Source: Methylobacterium amylolyticum | GTDB taxonomy: Bacteria > Pseudomonadota > Alphaproteobacteria > Rhizobiales > Beijerinckiaceae | Assembly: GCF_030700245.1 (NCBI RefSeq) | Contig: NZ_JAUYZI010000052.1 | Coordinates: forward strand, 1 to 36,288 | DNA length: 36,288 nt | Direction of reading: 5' to 3' | Shown here: positions 7,891 to 16,203 of the stretch, piece after piece | Numbering within the stretch: the stretch's first letter is position 1 | How the letters are laid out: every line of letters starts with the position of its first letter | Notes under the pieces: model-generated | What the model saw: only the letters and a program-made list of their open reading frames with translations | Told to the model about the DNA's origin: nothing | Database searches by the model: none | Program-made: the position numbers and the translations under genes

Positions 7891-8654
7891 CCGGCGAGCC
7901 GGTAGGCGATCAGGCCGACCCACTCCTTCACCGCGAGGTCGAGCTGGAGCAGCCCGTCCGAGCTGAAGCCGTGCAGCCGGGTCACGTCGCGCCAGCCGCG
8001 GGTGCCGTAATCGACGGGAAACGCGTCGACGGTGAAGCCCGCCTCCCGGAAGCAGCCCATCGCCCGCGGCATGTGCCAGGCCGAGGTGACGAGCAGCCAG
8101 CGCTCCCCGGGCTTGGGCTTGACCAGGGCGGCCGAGAACGCCGCGTTCTCGTGGGTGTTGCGCGAGCGGTTCTCCAGGATCAGCCGGGAGCGGGGCAGGC
8201 CGAGCACGTCGGCGTGGCGGCTGACGATGTCGGCCTCGGAGACGCCGCCGCCGACGAAGCCGCTGCCTCCCGAGAACACGAGCCGCGCCCCCGGGAACCG
8301 GCGGGCGAGGTCGGCGAAGTAGATCGGCCGCTCCCCCGCCTCGTTGACGATCACCTGATCGCGCGCCTCCGACAGGCCGGATTCGATGCCGCCGCCGAGC
8401 ACGACGATCCCGGCGGGCGCCGGCCCGTCGGCCGGATATTGCGGGAAGCGCTGCTCCAGCGGCAGCAGCACCATCTCCGAGAGCGGCGACAGGCCGCCCA
8501 CCGCGAGGCCCACGGCGCCGAACCCGGCGAGCCCGAGGCCGGTCCGGCGCAGCCGGGTCGCGGCCGCGAGCCCGACCCCGGCGAGCGTGCAGAAGATCAG
8601 GAAGTTCGAGGGGGTGATCAGGAAGTAGATCACCTTGGAGAGGACGAAGAACAC
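7803..8654 (-). CDS. YdcF/DUF218 family membrane protein (ElyC/SanA type)
   Basis: This 283-residue protein has two N-terminal membrane helices (about residues 7-31 and 38-58) and then a DUF218 domain. The domain carries IVVLGGGI near residue 83, VFSGGSGF, ENRSRNTHENA, and LVTSAWHMPRAMGCFREAG. Family members such as E. coli ElyC and SanA act in envelope or peptidoglycan precursor homeostasis; biochemical activity is unclear. The architecture is ElyC-like. Its 3-prime end overlaps the DUF3253 gene convergently by 88 bases. Confidence 0.85.
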   Translation of the reverse strand: MFFVLSKVIYFLITPSNFLIFCTLAGVGLAAATRLRRTGLGLAGFGAVGLAVGGLSPLSEMVLLPLEQRFPQYPADGPAPAGIVVLGGGIESGLSEARDQVIVNEAGERPIYFADLARRFPGARLVFSGGSGFVGGGVSEADIVSRHADVLGLPRSRLILENRSRNTHENAAFSAALVKPKPGERWLLVTSAWHMPRAMGCFREAGFTVDAFPVDYGTRGWRDVTRLHGFSSDGLLQLDLAVKEWVGLIAYRLAGYTPDWLPGPEAPSEAPMPADPPAGSASR

Positions 8655-8714
8655 CGGCGCCTCGGGCTCGATCGGATTCCGGGCCGGCGGAGACCGGCCG
8701 CGCGCGCGCCCGGC

Positions 8715-9362
8715 TCAGCGGGTCTCGGCCTCGAACCGGGCGCGGGCGTCGGTGTCCGGCGGCAGCAGCCCGTCGAGGCGGCCGCCCCGCTCCACCTCCC
8801 GCTGGAGCCACAGGTCGAGGCGCTGCTGCTCGACCGCTTCCAGGGCGACCTGCTCGGCCAGCTCGGCCGGCACCGCCACCACGCCCGCGGGCGCGCACAC
8901 GACGATGTCGCCCGGGTGGATCGCCGCGCCGCGCACGGCCACCGGCTCCCCCGTCGCGGCGAGCACGAGGCCGCCCTCGGCGGTCGCGGCCGCGCTCCAG
9001 GCCGGCAGGGCGACGTCCTCCGACAGGCCCGCATCGGTGACGAGCGCGAGCGCCCCGCGGCTGGAGAGCCGCGCCGCCAGGATCGCGGCGAAGGGCAGCG
9101 GCACCCCGGAGCCCCCGGCATCGATCACCACCACGGCGCCCGCCGGCACCGCCTCGATCGCGCCCGCGAGGTCGCCCGCGCCCTCGCCGCGGGCCGGCAC
9201 CATCCGCAGGGTGTGCGCCGGCCCCACCGCCGTCGCGCTGCCCGAGTTGGCCGCGAGGCCGCGGGGGCTGAAGGCGCGCAGGCCCGCCCGCGTCAGCGCG
9301 CGGGCGAGGCTCGCCGGGGTGACGGCCGCGAGCGCGTCGCGCAGGGTGGGGTCGATCGACAT
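8715..9362 (-). CDS. RraA-family protein (aldolase/dimethylmenaquinone methyltransferase fold)
   Basis: This 215-residue protein contains the RraA-like swivelling fold: VVIDAGGSG near residue 80, ALVTDAGLSED near residue 105, VRGAAIHPGDIVVCAPAGVVAVP near residues 144-166, then a helical tail. The metal-binding signature of the HMG/CHA aldolases is G-x20-R-D. Here the expected RD position reads TDAG, so aldolase activity is doubtful. RNase E inhibition by true RraA is known only for some members. Substrate is unassigned. Confidence 0.75.
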   Translation of the reverse strand: MSIDPTLRDALAAVTPASLARALTRAGLRAFSPRGLAANSGSATAVGPAHTLRMVPARGEGAGDLAGAIEAVPAGAVVVIDAGGSGVPLPFAAILAARLSSRGALALVTDAGLSEDVALPAWSAAATAEGGLVLAATGEPVAVRGAAIHPGDIVVCAPAGVVAVPAELAEQVALEAVEQQRLDLWLQREVERGGRLDGLLPPDTDARARFEAETR

Positions 9363-9440
9363 CGTGGGCTCCGGGGCCGCGTCGGGCCCGTCTGTGTCAG
9401 GCCGGGGGGAGGTGGATCGCGCGCGGGCGCGGACAAGGCG

Positions 9441-10052
9441 TCAGGCGATCGGCTCCGCCAGCGCCTGCCGCGCCCCGGGCCGCGCCGCCAGCCGCTCGTA
9501 CCAGCGCCGCAGCGCCGGGCGCTCGATCCGGGCGGTCGGCAGGTTCAGCCAGCGGTGGGCGGCGCAGGCGAGCGCGATGTCGGCGATGCCGAAGGCCCCG
9601 CCCACCGCGAAGTCCCGGCCTTCGAGATGCGCGTCGAGGATCGTGGCCATCGCCTCGCCCTTGGCGATCGAGGCCTCGACCAGCGCCCGATCCGGCTCCT
9701 TCGTCCGGAAGAGCTGCCAGAACGCGTCGCGCATGGCCGGGGTGAAGCTCGTGGCCTGCCAGTCCAGCCACTGCTCGACATGGGCGCGCGCGCGCGCTTC
9801 CTCCGGCAGTGCCAGGGCCGGGGAGAGGACGGCGCAGTAGCGCAGGATCGCGTTCGATTCCCACAGGACGAACCCGTCCTCCTCCAGCGTCGGCACCAGC
9901 CCGTTCGGGTTCATGGCCCGGTAGGCGGGGTCGTTCACGACCCCGTGCGCGCCCCCGGCCTCGACGCGCTCGTAGGGCAATCCGGCCTCGTCGAGGCCCC
10001 AGACCGCCTTCTGCACGTTCACCGAGGTGAGCCGGCCCCAGAGCTTTCTCAT
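9441..10052 (-). CDS. Glutathione S-transferase family protein
   Basis: This 203-residue protein has an N-terminal thioredoxin-like domain (KLWGRLTSVNVQKAVWGLDEAG, with a serine in the position of the usual catalytic residue; NPNGLVPTLEEDGFVLWESNAI, with the cis-proline and the glutathione gamma-glutamyl-binding ES pair). The helical C-terminal domain includes GIADIALACAAHRWLNLP. It probably conjugates or reduces small electrophiles with glutathione in the cytoplasm. The exact substrate cannot be read from sequence. Confidence 0.9.
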   Translation of the reverse strand: MRKLWGRLTSVNVQKAVWGLDEAGLPYERVEAGGAHGVVNDPAYRAMNPNGLVPTLEEDGFVLWESNAILRYCAVLSPALALPEEARARAHVEQWLDWQATSFTPAMRDAFWQLFRTKEPDRALVEASIAKGEAMATILDAHLEGRDFAVGGAFGIADIALACAAHRWLNLPTARIERPALRRWYERLAARPGARQALAEPIA

Positions 10053-10129
10053 GGTGTTCGCATCCTCCGCGCCCTCTCTACCAGATCACCGCAGCGACGA
10101 GGGCTGACGGGAGACCCCTGGGTCCGACG

Positions 10130-11173
10130 CTATTCCTCCGGCGGATAGCGGTGCTCGCCCCCCTCCGGGTCGGTCACCCGCAGCCCGTCGTCGCCCTGCC
10201 GCAGGTAGCCCGGCCCGACCGGCACCTTGCCGTACCCGCCGGGGATGTCGAGGACGTAGGTCGGCTGCGCGAGGCCGGAGAGGCGGCCGCGCAGGGCCCG
10301 CATCAGCGCCTGCCCCTCGACGAGATCCGTGCGCAGGTGGCCGGTGCCCGGCGCGAGGTCGCCGTGGTGCAGGTAGTAGGGCTTGATCCGGTTCTCGACG
10401 AAGGCGCGCATCAGCGCCTCCAGCGTCCCGGGGTCGTCGTTGACGCCCCGCAGCAGCACCGTTTGGCTGACCATCGGCACGCCGGCATCAACGAGCCGGG
10501 CGCAGGCGGCCCGGGCGGCGGGGCCGAATTCCCGCGGGTGGTTGGCGTGCAGCGCCACGAACACCGCCCCCCCGAATCGCTTCAGACCGGCGACCAGCGC
10601 CCCGGTGACCAGAGCCGGCCTCACCACCGGCACGCGGGTGTGGACCCGCAGCACCCGCACGTGCGGGATCGCGGCGAGCCGTTCGGCGATCAGCCCGAGC
10701 CGCCGGGGCGACAGGGCGAACGGGTCGCCCCCGGTCAGCACCACCTCCCAGATCTCTTTCGTATCCGCGATGTAGCCGAGCGCGGCATCCAGCTCCGCGT
10801 CGGTGAGCGTGCCGAGCCCGTCCGGGCCGACCATCTCGCGGCGGAAGCAGAACCGGCAGTAGACCGGGCAGACGTGCAGCGGCTTCAGGAGCACCCGGTC
10901 GGGGTAGCGGTGGACGATGCCCGGCACCGGCGCGTGCGCGGCGTCGCCGATCGGGTCGGCCCGCTCCTCGGGCGCGCTCGCGACCTCCTCGGCCCGCGGC
11001 ACGAACTGGCGGGCGATCGGGTCGGCGGGGTCGTCCGGCTCGATCAGCTCGGCCATGTCCGGGGTGATCGCCACGGCGTAGCGGGCGAGCACGGCGCGCA
11101 GGGACTCCGCGGCGTCCGCCGGCAGCAGGCCGGCGGCGGCGAGATCCTCGGGGCTGCGCAGGGTCCGGTTCAC
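10130..11173 (-). CDS. epmB: EF-P (R)-beta-lysine biosynthesis radical SAM aminomutase
   Basis: This 347-residue KamA-family enzyme has the radical SAM cluster CPVYCRFC at residues 102-109, VVLTGGDPF, and the PLP-binding lysine motif VLDIPGGYGKVP. EpmB converts alpha-lysine to (R)-beta-lysine, which EpmA attaches to elongation factor P. The family also includes catabolic lysine 2,3-aminomutase, but the shorter EpmB-like length and the location next to epmA and efp favour EpmB. The GTG start overlaps the epmA stop (GTGA), so the two are translationally coupled, with epmA first. Confidence 0.9.
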   Translation of the reverse strand: MNRTLRSPEDLAAAGLLPADAAESLRAVLARYAVAITPDMAELIEPDDPADPIARQFVPRAEEVASAPEERADPIGDAAHAPVPGIVHRYPDRVLLKPLHVCPVYCRFCFRREMVGPDGLGTLTDAELDAALGYIADTKEIWEVVLTGGDPFALSPRRLGLIAERLAAIPHVRVLRVHTRVPVVRPALVTGALVAGLKRFGGAVFVALHANHPREFGPAARAACARLVDAGVPMVSQTVLLRGVNDDPGTLEALMRAFVENRIKPYYLHHGDLAPGTGHLRTDLVEGQALMRALRGRLSGLAQPTYVLDIPGGYGKVPVGPGYLRQGDDGLRVTDPEGGEHRYPPEE

Positions 11174-12240
11174 GGTGCCGTCCCCGCCACCGGTGTCCAG
11201 AGCACGTCGTCGATCCGCGGGGCGCCGCAGGCCAGCATCACCAGCCGGTCGAAGCCGAGCGCGATCCCCGACGCCTCGGGCATCTGGCCGAGCGCGTCCA
11301 GGAAATCCTCGTCGATCGGGTAGGTCTCGCCGTAGACGCGCTGCTTGACCGCCATCTCGGCGGTGAAGCGGGCCCGCTGCTCGTCCGGGTCGGTCAGCTC
11401 GCCGAAGGCGTTGGCGAGCTCGACCCCGCAGGCGTAGAGCTCGAACCGCTCGGCGACCCGCGGATCCGCCGGCGACGGCCGGGCGAGCGCCGCCTCGCTC
11501 ACGGGGTACTCGCACAGGATCGTCGGCCGGCCGATCCCGAGGCCCGGCTCGATCCGGGCCACCAGCACCCGCGAGAACAGGTCGGCCCAGGTGTCGTCGT
11601 CGGCCACCCGCAGGCCGGCCCCCGCCACCGCGGCAGCGAGGCCATCGCGGTCGGTCGAACCGTCCGGGGTAACCGTCGCCAGCAGGTCGATGCCGGCATG
11701 GCGCGAGAAGGCCTCGGCCAGCGTCAGCCGCTCGGGCTCGGCGAAGGGGTCGGCCTCCCGGCCCCGGTGGGCGAGGTGCCGGACGCCCGCCGTCTCGGCC
11801 GCGAGCGCCAGCAGGTCGGCGCAGTCCCGCATCAGCGCGCCGTAGGGCTCCCGGGCCCGATACCATTCCAGCATCGTGAATTCGGGGTGGTGCAGCGGGC
11901 CGCGCTCGCGATTGCGGAACACCCGCGCCACGCTGAACGGCCGCGCCTCGCCGGCGGCCAGCAGCTTCTTGCAGGCGAATTCCGGGGAGGTGTGCAGGTA
12001 GAGGGCCGTGCGCGCCCCGCTCGCCCCGACCGCCTCGGTGGCGAAGGCGGACAGGTGCGCCTCGTTGCCGGGCGAGACCTGGAGGCAGGCGGCCTCGACC
12101 TCGACGAAGTCGCGCGCGGCGAACCACGCCCGCAGGGCCGCCAGCATCCGGTTGCGCAGGATCAGCCGCGGCCGCCGGTCGGCGTGGCGGGCGGGCGACC
12201 ACCAGGGGGAGGGCGGGTCAGTCGCGGGCAAGGATCGCAC
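11170..12240 (-). CDS. epmA: EF-P lysine lysyltransferase (lysyl-tRNA synthetase paralogue)
   Basis: This 356-residue protein is a class II aminoacyl-tRNA synthetase catalytic core without the anticodon-binding domain, as expected for EpmA (PoxA/GenX). Motif 2 reads ARVFRNRERG followed by HHPEFTMLEWYRA, and motif 3 reads ASGIALGFDRLVMLA. It adenylates beta-lysine and transfers it to the conserved lysine of EF-P. The GTG start at 12240 gives about 25 residues before the first conserved helix, close to the E. coli form. It is divergent from efp with 147 bases between, a layout that joins writer enzymes and substrate. Confidence 0.93.
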   Translation of the reverse strand: MRSLPATDPPSPWWSPARHADRRPRLILRNRMLAALRAWFAARDFVEVEAACLQVSPGNEAHLSAFATEAVGASGARTALYLHTSPEFACKKLLAAGEARPFSVARVFRNRERGPLHHPEFTMLEWYRAREPYGALMRDCADLLALAAETAGVRHLAHRGREADPFAEPERLTLAEAFSRHAGIDLLATVTPDGSTDRDGLAAAVAGAGLRVADDDTWADLFSRVLVARIEPGLGIGRPTILCEYPVSEAALARPSPADPRVAERFELYACGVELANAFGELTDPDEQRARFTAEMAVKQRVYGETYPIDEDFLDALGQMPEASGIALGFDRLVMLACGAPRIDDVLWTPVAGTAP

Positions 12241-12387
12241 GGGCGGAGGATCGATCGAGGGGCATGCGGTGGGGCCCGCGCCCGGCCGCTGGCAACGGGC
12301 CGGCAGATGGGCTAGGGCGGGACCCGAGATGCGGCCCTGAGCGCTTGGCGCCCGCCGCCCCGCCTTGTCAATGCAGGACCATTCCCC

Positions 12388-12954
12388 GTGAAGGTGATCG
12401 CCTCAACCCTCCGCAAGGGCAACGTCGTCGAGCGGGACGGCAAGCTCTACGTGATCCTGTTCGCGGAGAACATCCACCCCGGCAAGGGCACCCCGGTGAC
12501 GCAGCTCGACATGCGCCGGATCACCGACGGCGTGAAGGTCTCCGAGCGCTACCGCACCACCGAGCAGGTCGAGCGCGCCTTCGTCGAGGACCGGGAGCAC
12601 ACCTTCCTCTACAACGACGGCGAGGGGTTCCACTTCATGAACCCCGAGAACTACGAGCAGATCGCGGTCCCGGAGGACGTGGTCGGCGACGCCGCCCCCT
12701 ACCTCCAGGAGGGCATGGCGGTGATGCTCTCGGTCCACAACGGCACGCCGCTGACGATCGAGCTGCCCCAGCGCGTGACCCTCGAAGTCGCCGAGACCGA
12801 GCCGGTGCTGAAGGGCCAGACCGCCTCGTCCTCCTACAAGCCCGCGGTGCTGTCGAACGGCGTGCGCACCTCGGTGCCGCCCCACATCGCCGCCGGCACC
12901 CGGGTCGTGGTGATGACCGCCGACGGCTCCTACGTCGAGCGCGCGAAGGACTGA
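12388..12954 (+). CDS. efp: Translation elongation factor P
   Basis: This 188-residue protein has the three OB-like domains of EF-P, which relieves ribosome stalling at polyproline stretches. The domain I loop reads ENIHPGKGTPVTQ, placing the modifiable lysine at K33 (K34 in E. coli). It lies beside epmA and epmB, so beta-lysylation at K33 is expected. The start is GTG at 12388 (KVIASTLRKGNVVERDGKL follows). A T-rich stretch lies directly after the stop, without a clear strong hairpin. Confidence 0.95.
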   Translation: MKVIASTLRKGNVVERDGKLYVILFAENIHPGKGTPVTQLDMRRITDGVKVSERYRTTEQVERAFVEDREHTFLYNDGEGFHFMNPENYEQIAVPEDVVGDAAPYLQEGMAVMLSVHNGTPLTIELPQRVTLEVAETEPVLKGQTASSSYKPAVLSNGVRTSVPPHIAAGTRVVVMTADGSYVERAKD

Positions 12955-13012
12955 TCTTTTTCCACTTGGCTGCGGCATCGCGGCGAGGGAGGGGCCCCGA
13001 GGCGCCGCGCCG

Positions 13013-14035
13013 TCACGGCGGCGGCGCCCCGCCCTCGGCGGCCGCGTAGCAGGCCCGCGACAGCGCCTGCGCCCGGGCCCGCTCGGGCAGGGTGAAGGGC
13101 CGGCCGTCGTCCCGGAACAGGTCCTCGCGGACGAGCGCCTGACTGGTGCAGCGGGCGGCGATCCGGCAGGTCTCGGGCGGGCCGCCGGTGCGGGTGCAGA
13201 TCGCGAGATAGTCCGCCCGGAACGCCTTCAGCCCGGCGCGCGGGTGCGGGCCGGTGATCTGCGCGAGGCCGAACAGCAGGCCGAGCAGCACCGGCTGGTG
13301 GACGAGGTAGAGCGCGAGGCTGTGCCGGCCCGCGAAGACCGCGGCGCGGCCGGTCCGCCCCCGCGGGGCCCACGCCCCGAGCCGCGAGCGGTGCAGGTGC
13401 GGCAGCCCGAGGCGGCCCAGCGCGATCCCGGCGAGCACCACCCCGAACCACGGGAACAGCGGCACGTAGTCGTTGGTCTGCACCGGCCGCGCCCCGAGGC
13501 CGAGGAAGGCCAGGACGGGGGCGTCGAACAGCGCTCCGTGCACGACGAGCGGCGCGGCGAGCACGGCGGCCGCCGCCAGGATCACCGCGGGCACCGGCAG
13601 GAACAGGAACGGCAGCCCGATGAGGCTCGCCGCCGCGATGCAGTGCAGCACCCCGAAGAACACGTAGGTGCCGGGGAAGGCGATCCACGTCCCCAGCGTC
13701 ACGAGGCCCGCGGCGGCCGCGATCCGCGCGAGCCGCAGCAGGGTCGGCGGCCAGCGCACCCCGCGCCCGTTCATCAGCACCAGCCCGACCCCGACGAGCA
13801 GGAGGAACGTGCCGGCGATGCCCTCCGCCGCCCGGTGGCCCAGCGGCGTGACGGCGAGGTTCTCCGGGGTCAGCCGCAGGTGCCCGAGGTCCCACAGGGT
13901 GTGGTAGGCGGCCATCGCCAGCAGCGCGGCGGCCCGGGCCGCGTCGACGACGGGCAGGCGCGGCAGCGGCGGCGGCGGCGCCTCCGGATCCGGGATGGCG
14001 CGCGGCGGCGCGGGGGCGTGCGGGGGAACGTCCAT
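13013..14035 (-). CDS. DUF1624 / heparan-alpha-glucosaminide acetyltransferase-like membrane protein
   Basis: This 340-residue protein has a proline-rich cytoplasmic N terminus and then about seven to eight membrane helices. The HGSNAT_cat/DUF1624 signature begins at VVDAARAAALLAMAAYHTLWDLGHL (about residues 29-53). FFGVLHCIA and SLALYLVHQPVLLGLLFG are typical of this acyltransferase group. It may move acyl groups across the inner membrane, but substrate and acyl donor are unknown. A C-terminal extension of about 80 residues with three cysteines follows the last helix. Confidence 0.8.
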   Translation of the reverse strand: MDVPPHAPAPPRAIPDPEAPPPPLPRLPVVDAARAAALLAMAAYHTLWDLGHLRLTPENLAVTPLGHRAAEGIAGTFLLLVGVGLVLMNGRGVRWPPTLLRLARIAAAAGLVTLGTWIAFPGTYVFFGVLHCIAAASLIGLPFLFLPVPAVILAAAAVLAAPLVVHGALFDAPVLAFLGLGARPVQTNDYVPLFPWFGVVLAGIALGRLGLPHLHRSRLGAWAPRGRTGRAAVFAGRHSLALYLVHQPVLLGLLFGLAQITGPHPRAGLKAFRADYLAICTRTGGPPETCRIAARCTSQALVREDLFRDDGRPFTLPERARAQALSRACYAAAEGGAPPP

Positions 14036-14355
14036 GGCGCCTCAAACCACGGCGCCGGCGCTCGCGCCACCGCGCGCGCGACCTTCGGATCCTCTCGAAA
14101 ACGTGAAGGTTGCGGGCCGCCCCCGCGACCGCCGTCTCGACGGGCACCGGTTCCGAAAATCGCGCGCCAAATCTTGCGTTTGCGCGGATCGCGGGTTTCC
14201 GCGCACGGCCGGGCGACTGTTGCGGTCGTGCCGCCCGCCCCGAGATTGCATCGCCCGCGGGCGATGCTGCCGGGCAAATGGGCTTCCAGGGAGTCAGGAC
14301 TTCGTTAATCTTCTCTCGGACGTGCGTGGTGTGATTCGAGTGGGTTGGTTCGGCG
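14036..14355. other. 320-bp divergent intergenic region upstream of the cold-shock protein gene
   Basis: No reading frame here looks genuine. The region lies between the divergent DUF1624 gene and the double cold-shock gene and is less GC-biased than its neighbours. It holds a perfect 20-bp palindrome (14248-14267) and an AT-richer stretch (around 14298-14320) close to the cold-shock start. A long structured leader would fit a cold-shock gene, but I see no firm promoter. Confidence 0.5.
14248..14267. promoter_or_regulatory. Perfect 20-bp palindrome GCATCGCCCG/CGGGCGATGC
   Basis: Two ten-base arms meet without a loop about 90 bases before the cold-shock ATG. It may be a dimer operator or a leader hairpin. 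No T-run follows, so it does not look like a terminator. Confidence 0.4.
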
Positions 14356-14952
14356 ATGTCTGACGAACGCGGATCCGGGCCCGAGATCCCCGAGGCGAGC
14401 GCCGACGCGCGTGGTGGGCAGCGCGCCGAGGAGCCGCTGCACCTCGTCGAGATCGCCGGCCGCATCAAGTGGTTCGACGTGGCCAAGGGCTTCGGCTTCA
14501 TCGTGCCCGACGACGGCACGCCGGACGTGCTGCTCCACGTCACCTGCCTGCGCCGGGACGGGTTCCAGGCGGCGAGCGAGGGCGCCCGGATCGTCGTCGA
14601 GGCGGTGGAGCGCCCCCGCGGCTGGCAGGCGTTCCGGGTGGTCTCCCTCGACCAGTCCTCGGCGCTCCACCCCTCCGAATTGCCGATGCCGCGCACCCAC
14701 GTGACGGTGACGCCGACCAGCGGCCTGGAGACGGCGGTGGTGAAGTGGTTCAACCGCCTGCGCGGCTTCGGCTTCCTCACCCGCGGCGACGGCACGCCCG
14801 ACATCTTCGTGCACATGGAGACCCTGCGCCGCTACGGCATCGCCGAGCTGAAGCCCGGCGAGGCGGTGCTGGTCCGCTACGGCGACGGCTCGAAGGGCGT
14901 GATGGCCGCCGAGGTCCGGCTGATCGACGGCGCGCTGCCGGTCTCGCACTGA
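14356..14952 (+). CDS. Double cold-shock-domain protein
   Basis: This 198-residue protein carries two cold-shock domains. The first has KWFDVAKGFGFIVPDDG near residues 38-54 and VLLHVTCLR. The second has KWFNRLRGFGFLTRGDG near residues 128-144 and IFVHMETLRRYG. Both retain the RNP1-like aromatic patch that binds single-stranded nucleic acid. Two-domain Csp proteins are common in alphaproteobacteria and probably act as RNA chaperones. The N-terminal 30 residues are acidic and disordered. The ATG at 14356 is supported by the following MSDERGSG sequence. Confidence 0.93.
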   Translation: MSDERGSGPEIPEASADARGGQRAEEPLHLVEIAGRIKWFDVAKGFGFIVPDDGTPDVLLHVTCLRRDGFQAASEGARIVVEAVERPRGWQAFRVVSLDQSSALHPSELPMPRTHVTVTPTSGLETAVVKWFNRLRGFGFLTRGDGTPDIFVHMETLRRYGIAELKPGEAVLVRYGDGSKGVMAAEVRLIDGALPVSH

Positions 14953-15109
14953 CCCGGGCCCCGCACTGACCCAAATCTCGCCCTGTACCGACCCCGCACT
15001 GACACCGGCCCCGCACCGCACCGACGCTCCGCCTACGCGGCCCGGGCCGGCGCGCTATGTGCCGTCGGGCCGGGGCGCCTGCCCCGAAGATCCGCGCGAG
15101 GCTTGATCC

Positions 15110-15601
15110 GTGAAACCCGTGTCCCGCCTCCTCCTGGCGCTCGCCTGCGCCGGCCTCGCCCCCGGGCTCGGCCCCGCGGCGCCCGCATCGGCGCAGACGG
15201 CGGTCCGTCCCGCGCAGGTGCCGACCGAGCCGCTGACGATCCGCTCCGGCAACGGCGCCCACCGCTTCGACGTGGAGGTGATGCGCGACGATGCCGGCCG
15301 CTCCCGCGGCCTGATGTTCCGCCGCCACATGGCCCCCGACCACGGCATGCTGTTCGACTTCGAGCGCGACGCCCCGGTCACCATGTGGATGAAGAACACC
15401 TACCTGCCCCTCGACATGGTGTTCATCCGCCCCGACGGCACGGTGAGCCGGGTCGCCGCCGACACCGAGCCGCTCTCGACCGCGATCATCCCCTCGGGCG
15501 GCCCGGTGCTCGCCGTGCTGGAGCTCAACGCCGGCACCGCCGCGCGCCTCGGGATCCAGGCCGGCGACCGGGTCGAGCACCCGATGTTCCGCAAGCGCTG
15601 A
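15110..15601 (+). CDS. DUF192 family exported protein
   Basis: This 163-residue protein begins with a Sec signal peptide (KPVSRLLLALACAGLAPG, cleavage likely after ASA near residue 28). A single DUF192 domain follows, with the typical blocks RSRGLMFRRHMAPDHGMLFDF, MWMKNTYLPLDMVFI and VLELNAGTAARLGIQAGDRV. The family is widespread and periplasmic, but its function is not established. The start is GTG. It lies downstream of the cold-shock gene with a 157-base gap, which contains short CCGCACTGAC-type repeats only. Confidence 0.88.
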   Translation: MKPVSRLLLALACAGLAPGLGPAAPASAQTAVRPAQVPTEPLTIRSGNGAHRFDVEVMRDDAGRSRGLMFRRHMAPDHGMLFDFERDAPVTMWMKNTYLPLDMVFIRPDGTVSRVAADTEPLSTAIIPSGGPVLAVLELNAGTAARLGIQAGDRVEHPMFRKR

Positions 15602-15641
15602 CGGCGGGCGTCACGACCGCGAACGCAACACGAACGTCATC

Positions 15642-15687
15642 TTGACCGCACCCCCGATTCGGGCCAGTGTTCCGGAAACGTTCCGGA
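15642..15687 (+). promoter_or_regulatory. Candidate promoter with inverted-repeat operator
   Basis: A TTGACC box (15642-15647) is followed 17 bases later by CAGTGT (15665-15670), a weak -10. Directly downstream lies the perfect inverted repeat TCCGGAA-ACG-TTCCGGA (15671-15687), ending 25 bases before the start at 15713. A repressor bound there would block this promoter. No regulator is named by the sequence. Confidence 0.4.
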
Positions 15688-15712
15688 TGCGCCGGACCGG
15701 GGGAGGTTCCCG

Positions 15713-16111
15713 ATGAGCGACGCGACGACGGTCGAGCTGTTCCGCAACGCGGAGTGGTCGGTCCAGCCCGACGGGCTGGAGCACAGCGGCACCGGCTACT
15801 TCATCGACCGGGCGGTGCTGGCGGCCCGCCGCGCCGAGCGGCTGTGGGACTGGCCGCTCCAGATGGCCGAGAAGCGCTGGTGCCGCCCGAGCCTGTTCCG
15901 CGAGGCGTTCCTGGCCGCCCTCGACCGGTTCGGGATCGAGCGCGACGCTGACCTCACCCGCTCGTTCGCCCTTGGCTACGGCATCCGCGCGGTCGACGGG
16001 CCCGTCACCGAGGGCTTCGCCCCGCTGGCCGACCTGCTCTGCCCCCGCGAGGCCGCCGTTCCGGCCCCCGTCCCCCGGCCGGCGCGGGCGCTCGCCGCCG
16101 CGGGGGCCTGA
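15713..16111 (+). CDS. Conserved protein of unknown function
   Basis: The product is 132 residues and soluble, with no signal peptide and no recognised domain. It contains many tryptophan and arginine residues (ERLWDWPLQMAEKRWCRPSL) and a motif FREAFLAALDRFGIERDADL. The last 25 residues are a proline/alanine-rich tail. The ATG follows a good GGGAGG ribosome site. A candidate operator lies just upstream, so it is probably regulated alone. Confidence 0.65.
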   Translation: MSDATTVELFRNAEWSVQPDGLEHSGTGYFIDRAVLAARRAERLWDWPLQMAEKRWCRPSLFREAFLAALDRFGIERDADLTRSFALGYGIRAVDGPVTEGFAPLADLLCPREAAVPAPVPRPARALAAAGA

Positions 16112-16203
16112 CGCCCTCGGCGCCCGACGCGGCGGCTCGATTGACCCGGGTGAGGCCTGCCGGTTAGCCCTGTTCCGACCGTGGACGACCGAGGGGGAGC
16201 GCC

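Noticed and set aside
10130..11173. Catabolic lysine 2,3-aminomutase
   Set aside because: The gene overlaps epmA and lies next to efp, and its length fits EpmB; no other lysine-degradation gene is near.
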